This document shows positions 1-5,324 of a stretch of DNA of 5,534 bases, in pieces. The stretch spans positions 1 through 5,534 of the forward strand of contig CAIYZI010000197.1 in the NCBI GenBank assembly GCA_903930665.1, written 5' to 3'. The notes under the pieces are model-generated. The model did not search any database, was not told the origin of the DNA, and was given only the letters and a program-made list of their open reading frames with translations. The position numbers were made by a program, and so were the translations under genes. Each line of letters starts with the position of its first letter. Position 1 is the first letter of the stretch. This DNA comes from an uncultured beta proteobacterium (GTDB lineage: Bacteria; Pseudomonadota; Gammaproteobacteria; Burkholderiales; Burkholderiaceae).

Positions 1-1
1 C

Positions 2-511
2 GGAAAATTTACCGGCCCTCAAAGAGCGCTGTATGACATTACCTTAGCCTCCCAAGAGGCTGCCATAGCAGTAACACGGCCTGGCAATACTTTCATGCAA
101 CCCCATGAGGCGGCCTTGAAAGTCCTCACCCAAGGGTTGATTGATGAAAAACTTCTCAAGCTATCTGAAGTAGGTTCACTTGAAAACGCTATTGAAACTA
201 GCGCCTATCGACGCTTTTACATGCATCGAACATCGCATTGGTTAGGAATGGATGTTCATGATGTGGGCTCCTATCGCGAGCAAGTAGCCACTTCATCAGA
301 TAAGAAGCCTTGGCGAATTCTCAAGGCTGGCATGGTTATTACCATCGAGCCTGGACTCTATATACGTCCAGCTGATGATGTAGATGAAGCCTTTTGGAAT
401 ATTGGGATTCGGATTGAAGACGATGCTGTTATTAATAATTCCGGATGTGAATTAATTTCTCGTGGTGTTCCCGTTAAAGCCGATGAGATTGAAGCGATCA
501 TGGGTCACTAA
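2..511 (+). CDS. pepP: Xaa-Pro aminopeptidase P, C-terminal part (5' end outside window)
   Basis: Cytoplasmic dinuclear-metal (Mn2+) peptidase that removes an N-terminal residue preceding proline. The reading frame is open from base 2 to the TAA at 509-511, giving 169 residues of the pita-bread catalytic domain. The visible part starts at GKFTGPQR, matching the E. coli segment just after the two aspartate metal ligands, which lie off the left edge. Numbering from Met at base 95, the remaining ligands are present: His48 (236-238, in SHWLGMDVHDVG), Glu85 (347-349, in TIEPGLYI) and Glu108 (416-418, in IRIEDD). The supporting histidines His44 and His55 are also there. The E. coli HGLSH motif reads HRTSH here, which I recall as usual for Burkholderiales. 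The ATG at base 95 is internal and is not the gene start. The C-terminus ends at about the family's normal point. ubiH follows after 21 bp in the same direction, as in E. coli. Confidence 0.95.
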   Translation, partial: GKFTGPQRALYDITLASQEAAIAVTRPGNTFMQPHEAALKVLTQGLIDEKLLKLSEVGSLENAIETSAYRRFYMHRTSHWLGMDVHDVGSYREQVATSSDKKPWRILKAGMVITIEPGLYIRPADDVDEAFWNIGIRIEDDAVINNSGCELISRGVPVKADEIEAIMGH

Positions 512-532
512 GCACTAAACACAAATAGTTCA

Positions 533-1690
533 ATGAATAATCATCGTTACGATATTGCCATTCAAGGAGGCGGGCCAGTTGGTCTTGCTTGCGCAGCCTG
601 GTGTTTGCAAAAATTTCCTGAAGCCAATATTTTGCTTAATGACCGAAATCCCATTGATGATGCAGATTTAGCTGCCGCCGATAGTCGGGGCATCGCCCTT
701 TCCCATGGCAGCAAGCTTTTACTCGACACCATCAATGCATGGCCAACTGAATGCGCCAATATTCATCGTGTACACGTTTCTCAGGCGGGACGTTTTGGAC
801 GCGCCCTCATGACCCGGGAAGAACTTGGTCAAGACGCATTGGGTCATATTATTCGTTATCGCGACATACACCTCACGCTTCGAAAAGCTTTGCGCGCTAT
901 TCAAGCTAATAGCCCAAACTTTGTTTGGCATCACCTCACTAGTAATACCCATGCCGATCTAATTAACGCTAGATGCATTGTTCATGCTGAAGGTGGTCTA
1001 TTTAAAAAACAAGATTGGGTTGAGTCTGGACGCGACTATGGGCAATCCGCATTGGTGGGTTTGGTTGAGGTAGAGAATGCATTACCTCATCAAGCTTGGG
1101 AACGTTTTACCTCAGAAGGTCCGCTTGCGGTATTGCCCAGCCACTATGGCTCTAATATTTTGAATTTAGTTTGGTGCAGCTCACCAGAATCCGCACAAAG
1201 AAGGCTTGCTCTAAATGATGCTGATTTCTTGAGCGCGCTCCAAGAAGCTTTTGGCTCTCGAATTGGGAAATTCTTAAAAATACAAGATCGTCGACTTTAC
1301 GAACTAGGTCTTAACTACCGCAAAGAAATCACTACCAAAAACGAGGTTTGGATTGGTAATGCAGCGCAAACCCTGCATCCCGTAGCTGGGCAGGGTCTAA
1401 ATTTAGGCTTGCGAGATGCCTATCTTCTAGCTGAAAAACTGACCAGCATTTTTTCAGGCCCAGAAGAATCAAAAACACCTGCCCTCATACAGAAAACCTT
1501 GCAGGAATATGCCTCTAGTCGTAAAGCCGACCGCACGACTACCATCGGCCTTACTGACTTCATGGCGCGAGTCTTTACTTTAAATATTGGTCCAGTAGTA
1601 CTTGCACGTGGTTTAGCTTTAGCAGCTATACAGTGGCTTCCACCCGTGAAAACTGCCTTAGCACGTCAAATGATGTTTGGTCGCCGCTAA
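533..1690 (+). CDS. ubiH: UbiH-family FAD-dependent ubiquinone biosynthesis hydroxylase
   Basis: Aromatic-ring monooxygenase of ubiquinone synthesis. E. coli UbiH hydroxylates C4 of 2-octaprenyl-6-methoxyphenol and acts in a soluble Ubi complex. The 385 residues are close to the usual ~390. In order: an N-terminal Rossmann FAD motif GGGPVG (12-17), the family motif DSRGIALSHGS (50-60), VHVSQAGRFGR (80-90), a DG-like motif AEGG (152-155), and the second FAD motif GNAAQTLHPVAGQGLNLGLRD (275-295). GNAAQTLHP, rather than the GDAAHxxHP common in relatives, and ERFTSEGPLAVLP (190-202) both match E. coli UbiH, which favours UbiH over UbiF, UbiI or UbiM. Exact regiospecificity is inferred, since betaproteobacterial hydroxylases vary in position used. 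The odd point is Glu153 in place of the usual Asp of the DG motif. The ATG start is forced: no other start codon lies between the in-frame pepP stop and the FAD motif, but no Shine-Dalgarno is visible. The TAA stop lies inside a hairpin arm. Confidence 0.9.
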   Translation: MNNHRYDIAIQGGGPVGLACAAWCLQKFPEANILLNDRNPIDDADLAAADSRGIALSHGSKLLLDTINAWPTECANIHRVHVSQAGRFGRALMTREELGQDALGHIIRYRDIHLTLRKALRAIQANSPNFVWHHLTSNTHADLINARCIVHAEGGLFKKQDWVESGRDYGQSALVGLVEVENALPHQAWERFTSEGPLAVLPSHYGSNILNLVWCSSPESAQRRLALNDADFLSALQEAFGSRIGKFLKIQDRRLYELGLNYRKEITTKNEVWIGNAAQTLHPVAGQGLNLGLRDAYLLAEKLTSIFSGPEESKTPALIQKTLQEYASSRKADRTTTIGLTDFMARVFTLNIGPVVLARGLALAAIQWLPPVKTALARQMMFGRR

Positions 1691-1706
1691 ATAGCCTCTA
1701 TTTAGC
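1686..1706 (+). other. Perfect 9-bp inverted repeat containing the ubiH stop codon
   Basis: Arms GCTAAATAG (1686-1694) and CTATTTAGC (1698-1706) are exact reverse complements around a 3-nt CCT loop. The ubiH TAA (1688-1690) lies in the left arm. No T-run follows (TCGAAACG), so it is not a classic intrinsic terminator. It could stabilise the ubiH mRNA 3' end, assist termination together with the hairpin 27 bp downstream, or be a protein-binding palindrome. The pairing is seen directly; the function is unknown. Confidence 0.5.
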
Positions 1707-1732
1707 TCGAAACGCCTTTATTTCTTCATCAT

Positions 1733-1758
1733 AAATTGCCTATTTTTTAGGCAATTTT
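1733..1758 (+). terminator. Probable rho-independent terminator after ubiH
   Basis: Arms AAATTGCCTA (1733-1742) and TAGGCAATTT (1748-1757) pair perfectly over 10 bp around a TTTTT loop, and the transcript ends in a short U-tract (TTTT, 1755-1758). The effective core is a 7-bp stem, TTGCCTA/TAGGCAA, flanked by A and T runs, the usual form of a symmetric terminator. The stem is AT-rich and the U-tract short, so termination may be partial, allowing some read-through into dusB. It sits 42 bp after the ubiH stop and separates the two proposed transcription units. The same palindrome contains the Fis-like site listed separately. Confidence 0.55.
1738..1752 (+). promoter_or_regulatory. Candidate Fis binding site upstream of dusB-fis
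   Basis: GCCTATTTTTTAGGC matches the 15-bp Fis core consensus (G, three any, A, five A/T, T, three any, C) at every fixed position: G1738, A1742, an all-T centre at 1743-1747, T1748 and C1752. It also has the preferred pyrimidine (T1741) and purine (A1749) beside the core. In E. coli, Fis represses its own dusB-fis promoter through such sites. This one lies 79-93 bp upstream of the dusB start codon, in the only sizeable gap ahead of the operon. The consensus is degenerate, so a chance match is possible. Binding is inferred. Confidence 0.4.
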
Positions 1759-1769
1759 GCCCTGATTTA

Positions 1770-1778
1770 TGCTAAAGT
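1770..1778 (+). promoter_or_regulatory. Candidate extended -10 promoter element for the dusB operon
   Basis: TGCTAAAGT fits an extended -10: TG, one base, then TAAAGT, which matches TATAAT at four of six positions. No convincing -35 lies 16-18 bp upstream, though an extended -10 can work without one. Transcription would begin near 1785, giving a leader of about 45 nt that includes the imperfect hairpin at 1782-1806. The Fis-like site would then lie about 40 bp upstream of the start, overlapping the -35 region, a repressing position. The call is by eye; the alternative is the pair at 1787-1815. Confidence 0.3.
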
Positions 1779-1781
1779 GTC

Positions 1782-1806
1782 ATGCTTTGCACATAAGCAA
1801 AAGCAT
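1782..1806 (+). other. Imperfect inverted repeat in the dusB upstream region
   Basis: ATGCTTTGC (1782-1790) pairs with GCAAAAGCAT (1797-1806) with one bulged A, around a 6-nt loop ACATAA. It lies 24 bp before the dusB start codon, with no run of Ts after it long enough for a terminator (TTTCTAAAA). If transcription starts near 1785 most of this hairpin would be in the 5' leader. If it starts near 1822 the repeat overlaps the promoter and could be an operator. The pairing is seen; the role is unknown. Confidence 0.4.
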
Positions 1807-1815
1807 TTCTAAAAT
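1787..1815 (+). promoter_or_regulatory. Candidate sigma-70 promoter close to dusB
   Basis: TTGCAC (1787-1792), 17 bp, then TAAAAT (1810-1815). The -10 matches TATAAT at five of six positions and the spacer is ideal, but the -35 matches TTGACA only in its first three bases. The predicted start near 1822 would leave a leader of roughly 9 nt before the dusB ATG, too short for a Shine-Dalgarno, and indeed none is present. The Fis-like site would then be centred about 77 bp upstream, near where Fis activates some E. coli promoters. It competes with the candidate at 1770-1778. Confidence 0.35.
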
Positions 1816-1830
1816 CCTTACACACCCCAG

Positions 1831-2847
1831 ATGAAGATTGGCCCCCACATCCTTGCAAACAGACTATTTGTAGCTCCTATGGCTGGGGTTACTGATCGTC
1901 CATTTAGGCAGCTTTGCAAGAAACTGGGTGCTGGGTATGCGGTGTCGGAAATGATCGCCTCAAACGCATTGCTTTGGAAAAGCGAAAAAACCCAACGTCG
2001 CGCTAATCACCAGGGTGAATTTAAGCCAATTGCAGTTCAAATTGCTGGCGCTGACCCAGCCATGATGGCGTCAGCTGCAAAACTGAATGTAGACCATGGC
2101 GCTCAGATCATTGATATCAATATGGGCTGTCCAGCGAAAAAAGTATGTAATGTCGCAGCAGGATCGGCCCTTTTACGCGACGAACCTCTGGTGCAGCAAA
2201 TCTTAGATGCAGTGATCAATGCGGTTGGAATTGGACCCGATGCTGTACCAGTAACCTTAAAAATTCGTACTGGCTGGGATCGTGACCACAAAAATGCCAT
2301 GGCTATTGCTCAACTTGCGGAGAAAACTGGTATCTCCATGTTGACCGTTCATGGGCGCACTCGAGCCGATCTCTATCATGGTGAAGCTGAATATGAAACG
2401 ATCCAGGCGGTTAAAGAAAGTGTCAGCATTCCCGTAGTAGCGAATGGCGATATCACCACCCCAGAGAAAGCAAAATTTGTTTTAGCAACGACTGGGGCAG
2501 ATGCCATCATGATTGGTCGAGCAGCTCAAGGGCGTCCTTGGATCTTCCGGGAAATTCATCACTTTTTACAGACGGGCGAAAAGTTACCCACCCCTGAAAT
2601 TAGTGAAATTCAGAACATTATGAATACCCATCTTCTGGATCACTATGAGTTCTATGGTGAGTACATTGGCCTTCGTACCGCCCGAAAACATATCGGTTGG
2701 TATTGCAAAGGTTTGCGCGATTCGCACGCATTTCGCCAAAGAATGAATACAGCAGATGATTGCAAAACCCAATTACAAATGGTGAATGATTTTTTTGATG
2801 AGATGAAATCTCATTCTGACCGTTTACTTTTTTTAGAAGCAGCTTAA
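1831..2847 (+). CDS. dusB: tRNA-dihydrouridine synthase B
   Basis: FMN enzyme that reduces a uridine in the tRNA D-loop to dihydrouridine using NADPH (position 17 for E. coli DusB). The 338 residues compare with 321 in E. coli. An N-terminal TIM barrel shows APMAGVTDRPFR (15-26), the VQIAGADP strand (69-76), INMGCPAKKV (96-105) with the catalytic general acid Cys100, KIRTGW (144-149), TVHGRTRADLYHGEAEY (172-188), VANGDI (203-208) and the phosphate-binding GADAIMIGRAAQGRPWIFREI (222-242). The C-terminal helical tRNA-binding domain follows, with ARKHIGWYCKG (284-294). Small differences from E. coli are a few added residues near 133-139 and a longer C-terminal tail. The start is forced: MKIG aligns with E. 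coli MRIG, and an in-frame stop lies at 1810-1812 with no start codon between. No Shine-Dalgarno is visible. fis begins 24 bp downstream, the dusB-fis arrangement widely conserved in Proteobacteria. Confidence 0.96.
   Translation: MKIGPHILANRLFVAPMAGVTDRPFRQLCKKLGAGYAVSEMIASNALLWKSEKTQRRANHQGEFKPIAVQIAGADPAMMASAAKLNVDHGAQIIDINMGCPAKKVCNVAAGSALLRDEPLVQQILDAVINAVGIGPDAVPVTLKIRTGWDRDHKNAMAIAQLAEKTGISMLTVHGRTRADLYHGEAEYETIQAVKESVSIPVVANGDITTPEKAKFVLATTGADAIMIGRAAQGRPWIFREIHHFLQTGEKLPTPEISEIQNIMNTHLLDHYEFYGEYIGLRTARKHIGWYCKGLRDSHAFRQRMNTADDCKTQLQMVNDFFDEMKSHSDRLLFLEAA
2798..2834 (+). promoter_or_regulatory. Hairpin plus U-run at dusB 3' end, possible fis translation enhancer
   Basis: Within the last codons of dusB, ATGAGAT (2798-2804) and ATCTCAT (2808-2814) form a perfect 7-bp stem with a GAA loop. 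A run of seven Ts follows at 2828-2834, ending 37 nt before the fis start codon, and another seven-T run (2790-2796) precedes the hairpin. In E. coli, fis translation depends on an AU-rich element about this far upstream, inside dusB, helped by adjacent RNA structure. The resemblance is positional and structural, and the function here is inferred. The sequence also encodes DEMKSHSDRLLFLE, so coding constraint alone might explain part of it. Confidence 0.35.
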
Positions 2848-2871
2848 TTACCCGTAGCGAATGAATTTCTG

Positions 2872-3111
2872 ATGACAAATAAACACCCTATTGCCGAATG
2901 CATTGAAACACAATTACAGCGTTACCTTGATGACCTTCAAGGCACACCACCGTCCAATCTCTACCAAATGGTATTAGGGGTTGTCGAAAAGCCCATGTTA
3001 GAGCTGGTCATGCAACACGCTAAACAAAATCAATCCTTGGCAGCCCAATACCTCGGGATCAATCGCAATACTTTGCATAAAAAATTAGTTGAGCATCAGC
3101 TCATCAAATAA
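2872..3111 (+). CDS. fis: Fis family nucleoid-associated DNA-binding protein
   Basis: Homodimeric nucleoid protein that bends DNA and regulates transcription, recombination and replication, typically most abundant in early exponential growth. The 79 residues align with E. coli Fis (98 aa) from Pro26 onward. The core helices contain LYQMVLGVVEKPMLELVMQ (30-48), followed by a C-terminal helix-turn-helix (about 54-72) with GINRNTLHKKL. DNA-contacting residues are kept at Asn53, Ser55 (Thr in E. coli), Asn64, Arg65, Thr67, Lys70 and Lys71. Several flanking basic residues differ: R76 to Leu56, R89 to His69, K93 to Val73, K94 to Glu74. The N-terminal beta-hairpin arm that activates Hin/Gin-type invertases in E. 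coli is absent, as is usual in shorter betaproteobacterial Fis. The ATG lies 24 bp after the dusB stop, with no Shine-Dalgarno. purH follows 31 bp later, a dusB-fis-purH order I recall from other beta- and gammaproteobacteria. Confidence 0.95.
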   Translation: MTNKHPIAECIETQLQRYLDDLQGTPPSNLYQMVLGVVEKPMLELVMQHAKQNQSLAAQYLGINRNTLHKKLVEHQLIK

Positions 3112-3142
3112 TTCTATTCTTTCATCTAACCTTCCTATCCAT

Positions 3143-4723
3143 ATGATCCGTACAGCCCTACTCTCCGTCTCCGATAAAAGCGGCATCCTGCCTTTTGCTC
3201 AAGCTCTGCATGCACAAGGTATTAAGCTGATTTCTACCGGTGGCACCGCCAAACTTTTGGCAGAAAATCATTTACCAGTAGTAGAGGTCTCATCCTTAAC
3301 CAAGTTTCCAGAAATGCTTGATGGTCGTGTAAAAACATTGCACCCTATGGTGCACGGTGGCTTGCTTGCTCGTCGAGACTTTCCTGAGCATATGGCTGCG
3401 TTAAAAGAACATGGTATTGATACCATTGATATGCTTGTTATCAACCTTTATCCGTTTAATGAAACCGTTGCTCGTGAGAATTGTTCTTTTGAAGATGCGG
3501 TAGAAAATATTGATATTGGCGGCCCAGCAATGCTACGCGCAGCTGCAAAGAACCATCAAGATGTGACGGTGTTAATTTCTCCCGAAGACTATGAGCCTGT
3601 ATTAGCAGAGATGAAGGCAAATAACAATACGGTTTCATATAAAACCAATCTTGGCCTTGCCAAAAAAGTCTTTGCTCATACCGCTCAATATGATGGCGCT
3701 ATTGCCAACTACCTTTCCTCATTAGGTGATGAACTCGATCACAAAGCACGCTCAGCTTATCCGGATACATTGCATCTTGCTTTTGAAAAAGTCCAAGAGA
3801 TGCGTTATGGTGAAAACCCACATCAATCAGCTGCCTTCTACAAAGATATTCAAACAGTGGATGGAGCCCTTGCCAACTACAAGCAATTACAAGGCAAAGA
3901 ACTCTCCTATAACAATATTGCAGATGCAGATTCAGCCTGGGAATGCGTAAAGAGCTTTTCTAATAATGCTGGCGGTGCAGCTGCTTGCGTGATCATCAAG
4001 CATGCTAATCCTTGTGGTGTAGCTGTAGGTGCAAATGCGCTAGAGGCTTATCAAAAAGCATTTAAAACTGATCCTAGCTCAGCATTTGGCGGAATTATTG
4101 CTTTTAATGTGCAATGTGATGGTTCTGCAGCAGAAGCGATTTCCAAGCAATTTGTGGAGGTATTGATTGCCCCAAGCTTTACTGCTGAAGCAAAAGCGAT
4201 CTTCGCCGCCAAACAAAATGTACGTCTTTTAGAGATTCCACTTGGATCAGCATTTAATACATTTGATTTCAAACGTGTTGGAGGCGGCTTACTAGTGCAA
4301 TCTCCAGACGCTAAAAATGTTCTGCAAAGCGAAATGCGCGTTGTTAGCCAAAGACAGCCAACTCCGAGTGAAATGAACGACATGATGTTTGCTTGGCGAG
4401 TTGCTAAATTTGTGAAATCCAATGCCATTGTCTACTGCGCCAATGGTATGACTTTAGGAATAGGCGCCGGCCAAATGAGTCGTGTTGACTCGGCACGCAT
4501 GGCTAGCATTAAAGCTGAAAACGCGGGCTTAAGCCTCAAGGGTTCAGCAGTTGCTAGTGATGCGTTCTTCCCGTTTCGTGATGGCCTTGATGTTGTGGTG
4601 AATGGCGGTGCAAGTTGCGCGATTCAACCTGGTGGCAGCATGCGTGATGACGAAATTATTGCAGCTGCTAATGAACATGGCATTGCCATGATTTTTACCG
4701 GTACCCGTCACTTCCGTCATTAA
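3143..4723 (+). CDS. purH: Bifunctional AICAR transformylase / IMP cyclohydrolase
   Basis: Performs the last two steps of de novo purine synthesis: formyl transfer from 10-formyl-THF to AICAR, then ring closure to IMP. It has 526 residues (E. coli 529). The N-terminal cyclohydrolase domain (about 1-195) shows LLSVSDKSGI (6-15), STGGTA (31-36), DGRVKTLHPMVHGG (60-73), NLYPF (101-105) and ENIDIGGPAMLRAAAKNH (121-138). The transformylase domain shows RYGENPHQ (221-228), SYNNIAD (255-261), KHANPCG (286-292) with the catalytic Lys286-His287, DPSSAFGGIIAFN (310-322), FVKSNAIVY (423-431), GIGAGQMSRVDS (439-450) and SDAFFPFRDG (472-481), ending in the conserved RHFRH. A Gly/Ala-rich insertion of about five residues precedes the catalytic KH relative to E. 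coli. The frame stays open upstream to an ATG at 3089, but that would overlap fis and add 18 unconserved residues, whereas MIRTALLSVSDKSG at 3143 is where the family begins. The leader is pyrimidine-rich with no Shine-Dalgarno. Confidence 0.97.
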   Translation: MIRTALLSVSDKSGILPFAQALHAQGIKLISTGGTAKLLAENHLPVVEVSSLTKFPEMLDGRVKTLHPMVHGGLLARRDFPEHMAALKEHGIDTIDMLVINLYPFNETVARENCSFEDAVENIDIGGPAMLRAAAKNHQDVTVLISPEDYEPVLAEMKANNNTVSYKTNLGLAKKVFAHTAQYDGAIANYLSSLGDELDHKARSAYPDTLHLAFEKVQEMRYGENPHQSAAFYKDIQTVDGALANYKQLQGKELSYNNIADADSAWECVKSFSNNAGGAAACVIIKHANPCGVAVGANALEAYQKAFKTDPSSAFGGIIAFNVQCDGSAAEAISKQFVEVLIAPSFTAEAKAIFAAKQNVRLLEIPLGSAFNTFDFKRVGGGLLVQSPDAKNVLQSEMRVVSQRQPTPSEMNDMMFAWRVAKFVKSNAIVYCANGMTLGIGAGQMSRVDSARMASIKAENAGLSLKGSAVASDAFFPFRDGLDVVVNGGASCAIQPGGSMRDDEIIAAANEHGIAMIFTGTRHFRH

Positions 4724-4753
4724 TTCAAAATAAATAAAAGTTCATCAAAACAT

Positions 4754-5287
4754 ATGCGCTGGATAGGGATCGACCCAGGGCTAAGAACAACAGGTTTTGG
4801 CGTCATCGATGTTGATGGCCAAAAACTCACGTACATAGCATCTGGGACGATTGAAAGTGGTGATCCAGCCAAAGGTCTGCCTGAGAGATTGGGCGCCCTT
4901 TATGCTGGTGTTAAAGAGGTTCTCGAGACATACCATCCGCAAGCCGCTGCTATCGAAGAAGTATTTCTCAATGTGAACCCACGTTCAACACTCATGCTTG
5001 GTCAGGCTAGGGGTGCTGTCATTGCTGCACTAGTTTCAGAAAAACTCTCTGTGGCGGAATACAGTGCCCTACGCGTAAAGCAAGCAATTGTTGGAACTGG
5101 TCGAGCAGCCAAGCCCCAAGTTCAAGAAATGGTCAAACGACTGTTACGCCTGAATCGGGCCCCCGGTACGGATGCTTCTGATGCACTAGGGGTAGCAATT
5201 TGCGCTGCGCATCATGCACAAATACCCAAAGAAATAACAACTGCATTGGCCACCAAAAAACGTGGCAAGCCATCAAATTCAATTTAA
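4754..5287 (+). CDS. ruvC: Crossover junction endodeoxyribonuclease RuvC
   Basis: Dimeric Holliday-junction resolvase that makes paired symmetric nicks in junctions processed by RuvAB, in the cytoplasm. The 177 residues (E. coli 173) form an RNase H-like fold with all four acidic metal ligands: Asp7 in GIDPGLRTTGFG, Glu68 in AAIEEVF, and Asp140 and Asp143 in GTDASDALGVAI. Phe71, which follows the glutamate motif, corresponds to the stacking Phe69 of E. coli. NPRSTLMLGQARG (75-87) and the basic stretch VKQAIVGTGRAAKPQVQ (108-124) are also conserved. The short Lys-rich tail (168-172) is unremarkable. It starts 30 bp after purH in an A-rich leader with no Shine-Dalgarno, in a CATATG context. ruvA follows 37 bp after the stop. 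The ruvC-ruvA order is common; the link to purH fits Burkholderiales. Confidence 0.96.
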   Translation: MRWIGIDPGLRTTGFGVIDVDGQKLTYIASGTIESGDPAKGLPERLGALYAGVKEVLETYHPQAAAIEEVFLNVNPRSTLMLGQARGAVIAALVSEKLSVAEYSALRVKQAIVGTGRAAKPQVQEMVKRLLRLNRAPGTDASDALGVAICAAHHAQIPKEITTALATKKRGKPSNSI

Positions 5288-5324
5288 TAATTCACATTCA
5301 AATACGTCAGGTTAAGATCCTCAT

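Noticed and set aside
566..570. GGAGG as a strong ribosome binding site
   Set aside because: It lies inside ubiH, encoding part of the Gly-rich FAD motif, and no suitable start codon follows at the right distance.
3090..3103. Small inverted repeat TGAGC/GCTCA at the end of fis, as a terminator
   Set aside because: The stem is only 5 bp, lies inside the fis coding sequence and has no T-run after it; too weak to call.
3089..3142. Longer purH start at 3089 overlapping the end of fis
   Set aside because: The 18 extra residues are Ser/Asn-rich and unlike the family, and conservation begins at Met 3143 (MIRTALLSVSDKSG).
3726..3950. A 74-codon + strand open frame inside purH
   Set aside because: It is in a different frame within the conserved transformylase domain and has no family resemblance.
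562..4428. Open reading frames on the minus strand (for example 562-759, 719-952, 2103-2300, 2618-2878, 4051-4428)
   Set aside because: All lie antisense within or across well-conserved genes, have no recognisable protein features and are explained by the coding strand's composition.
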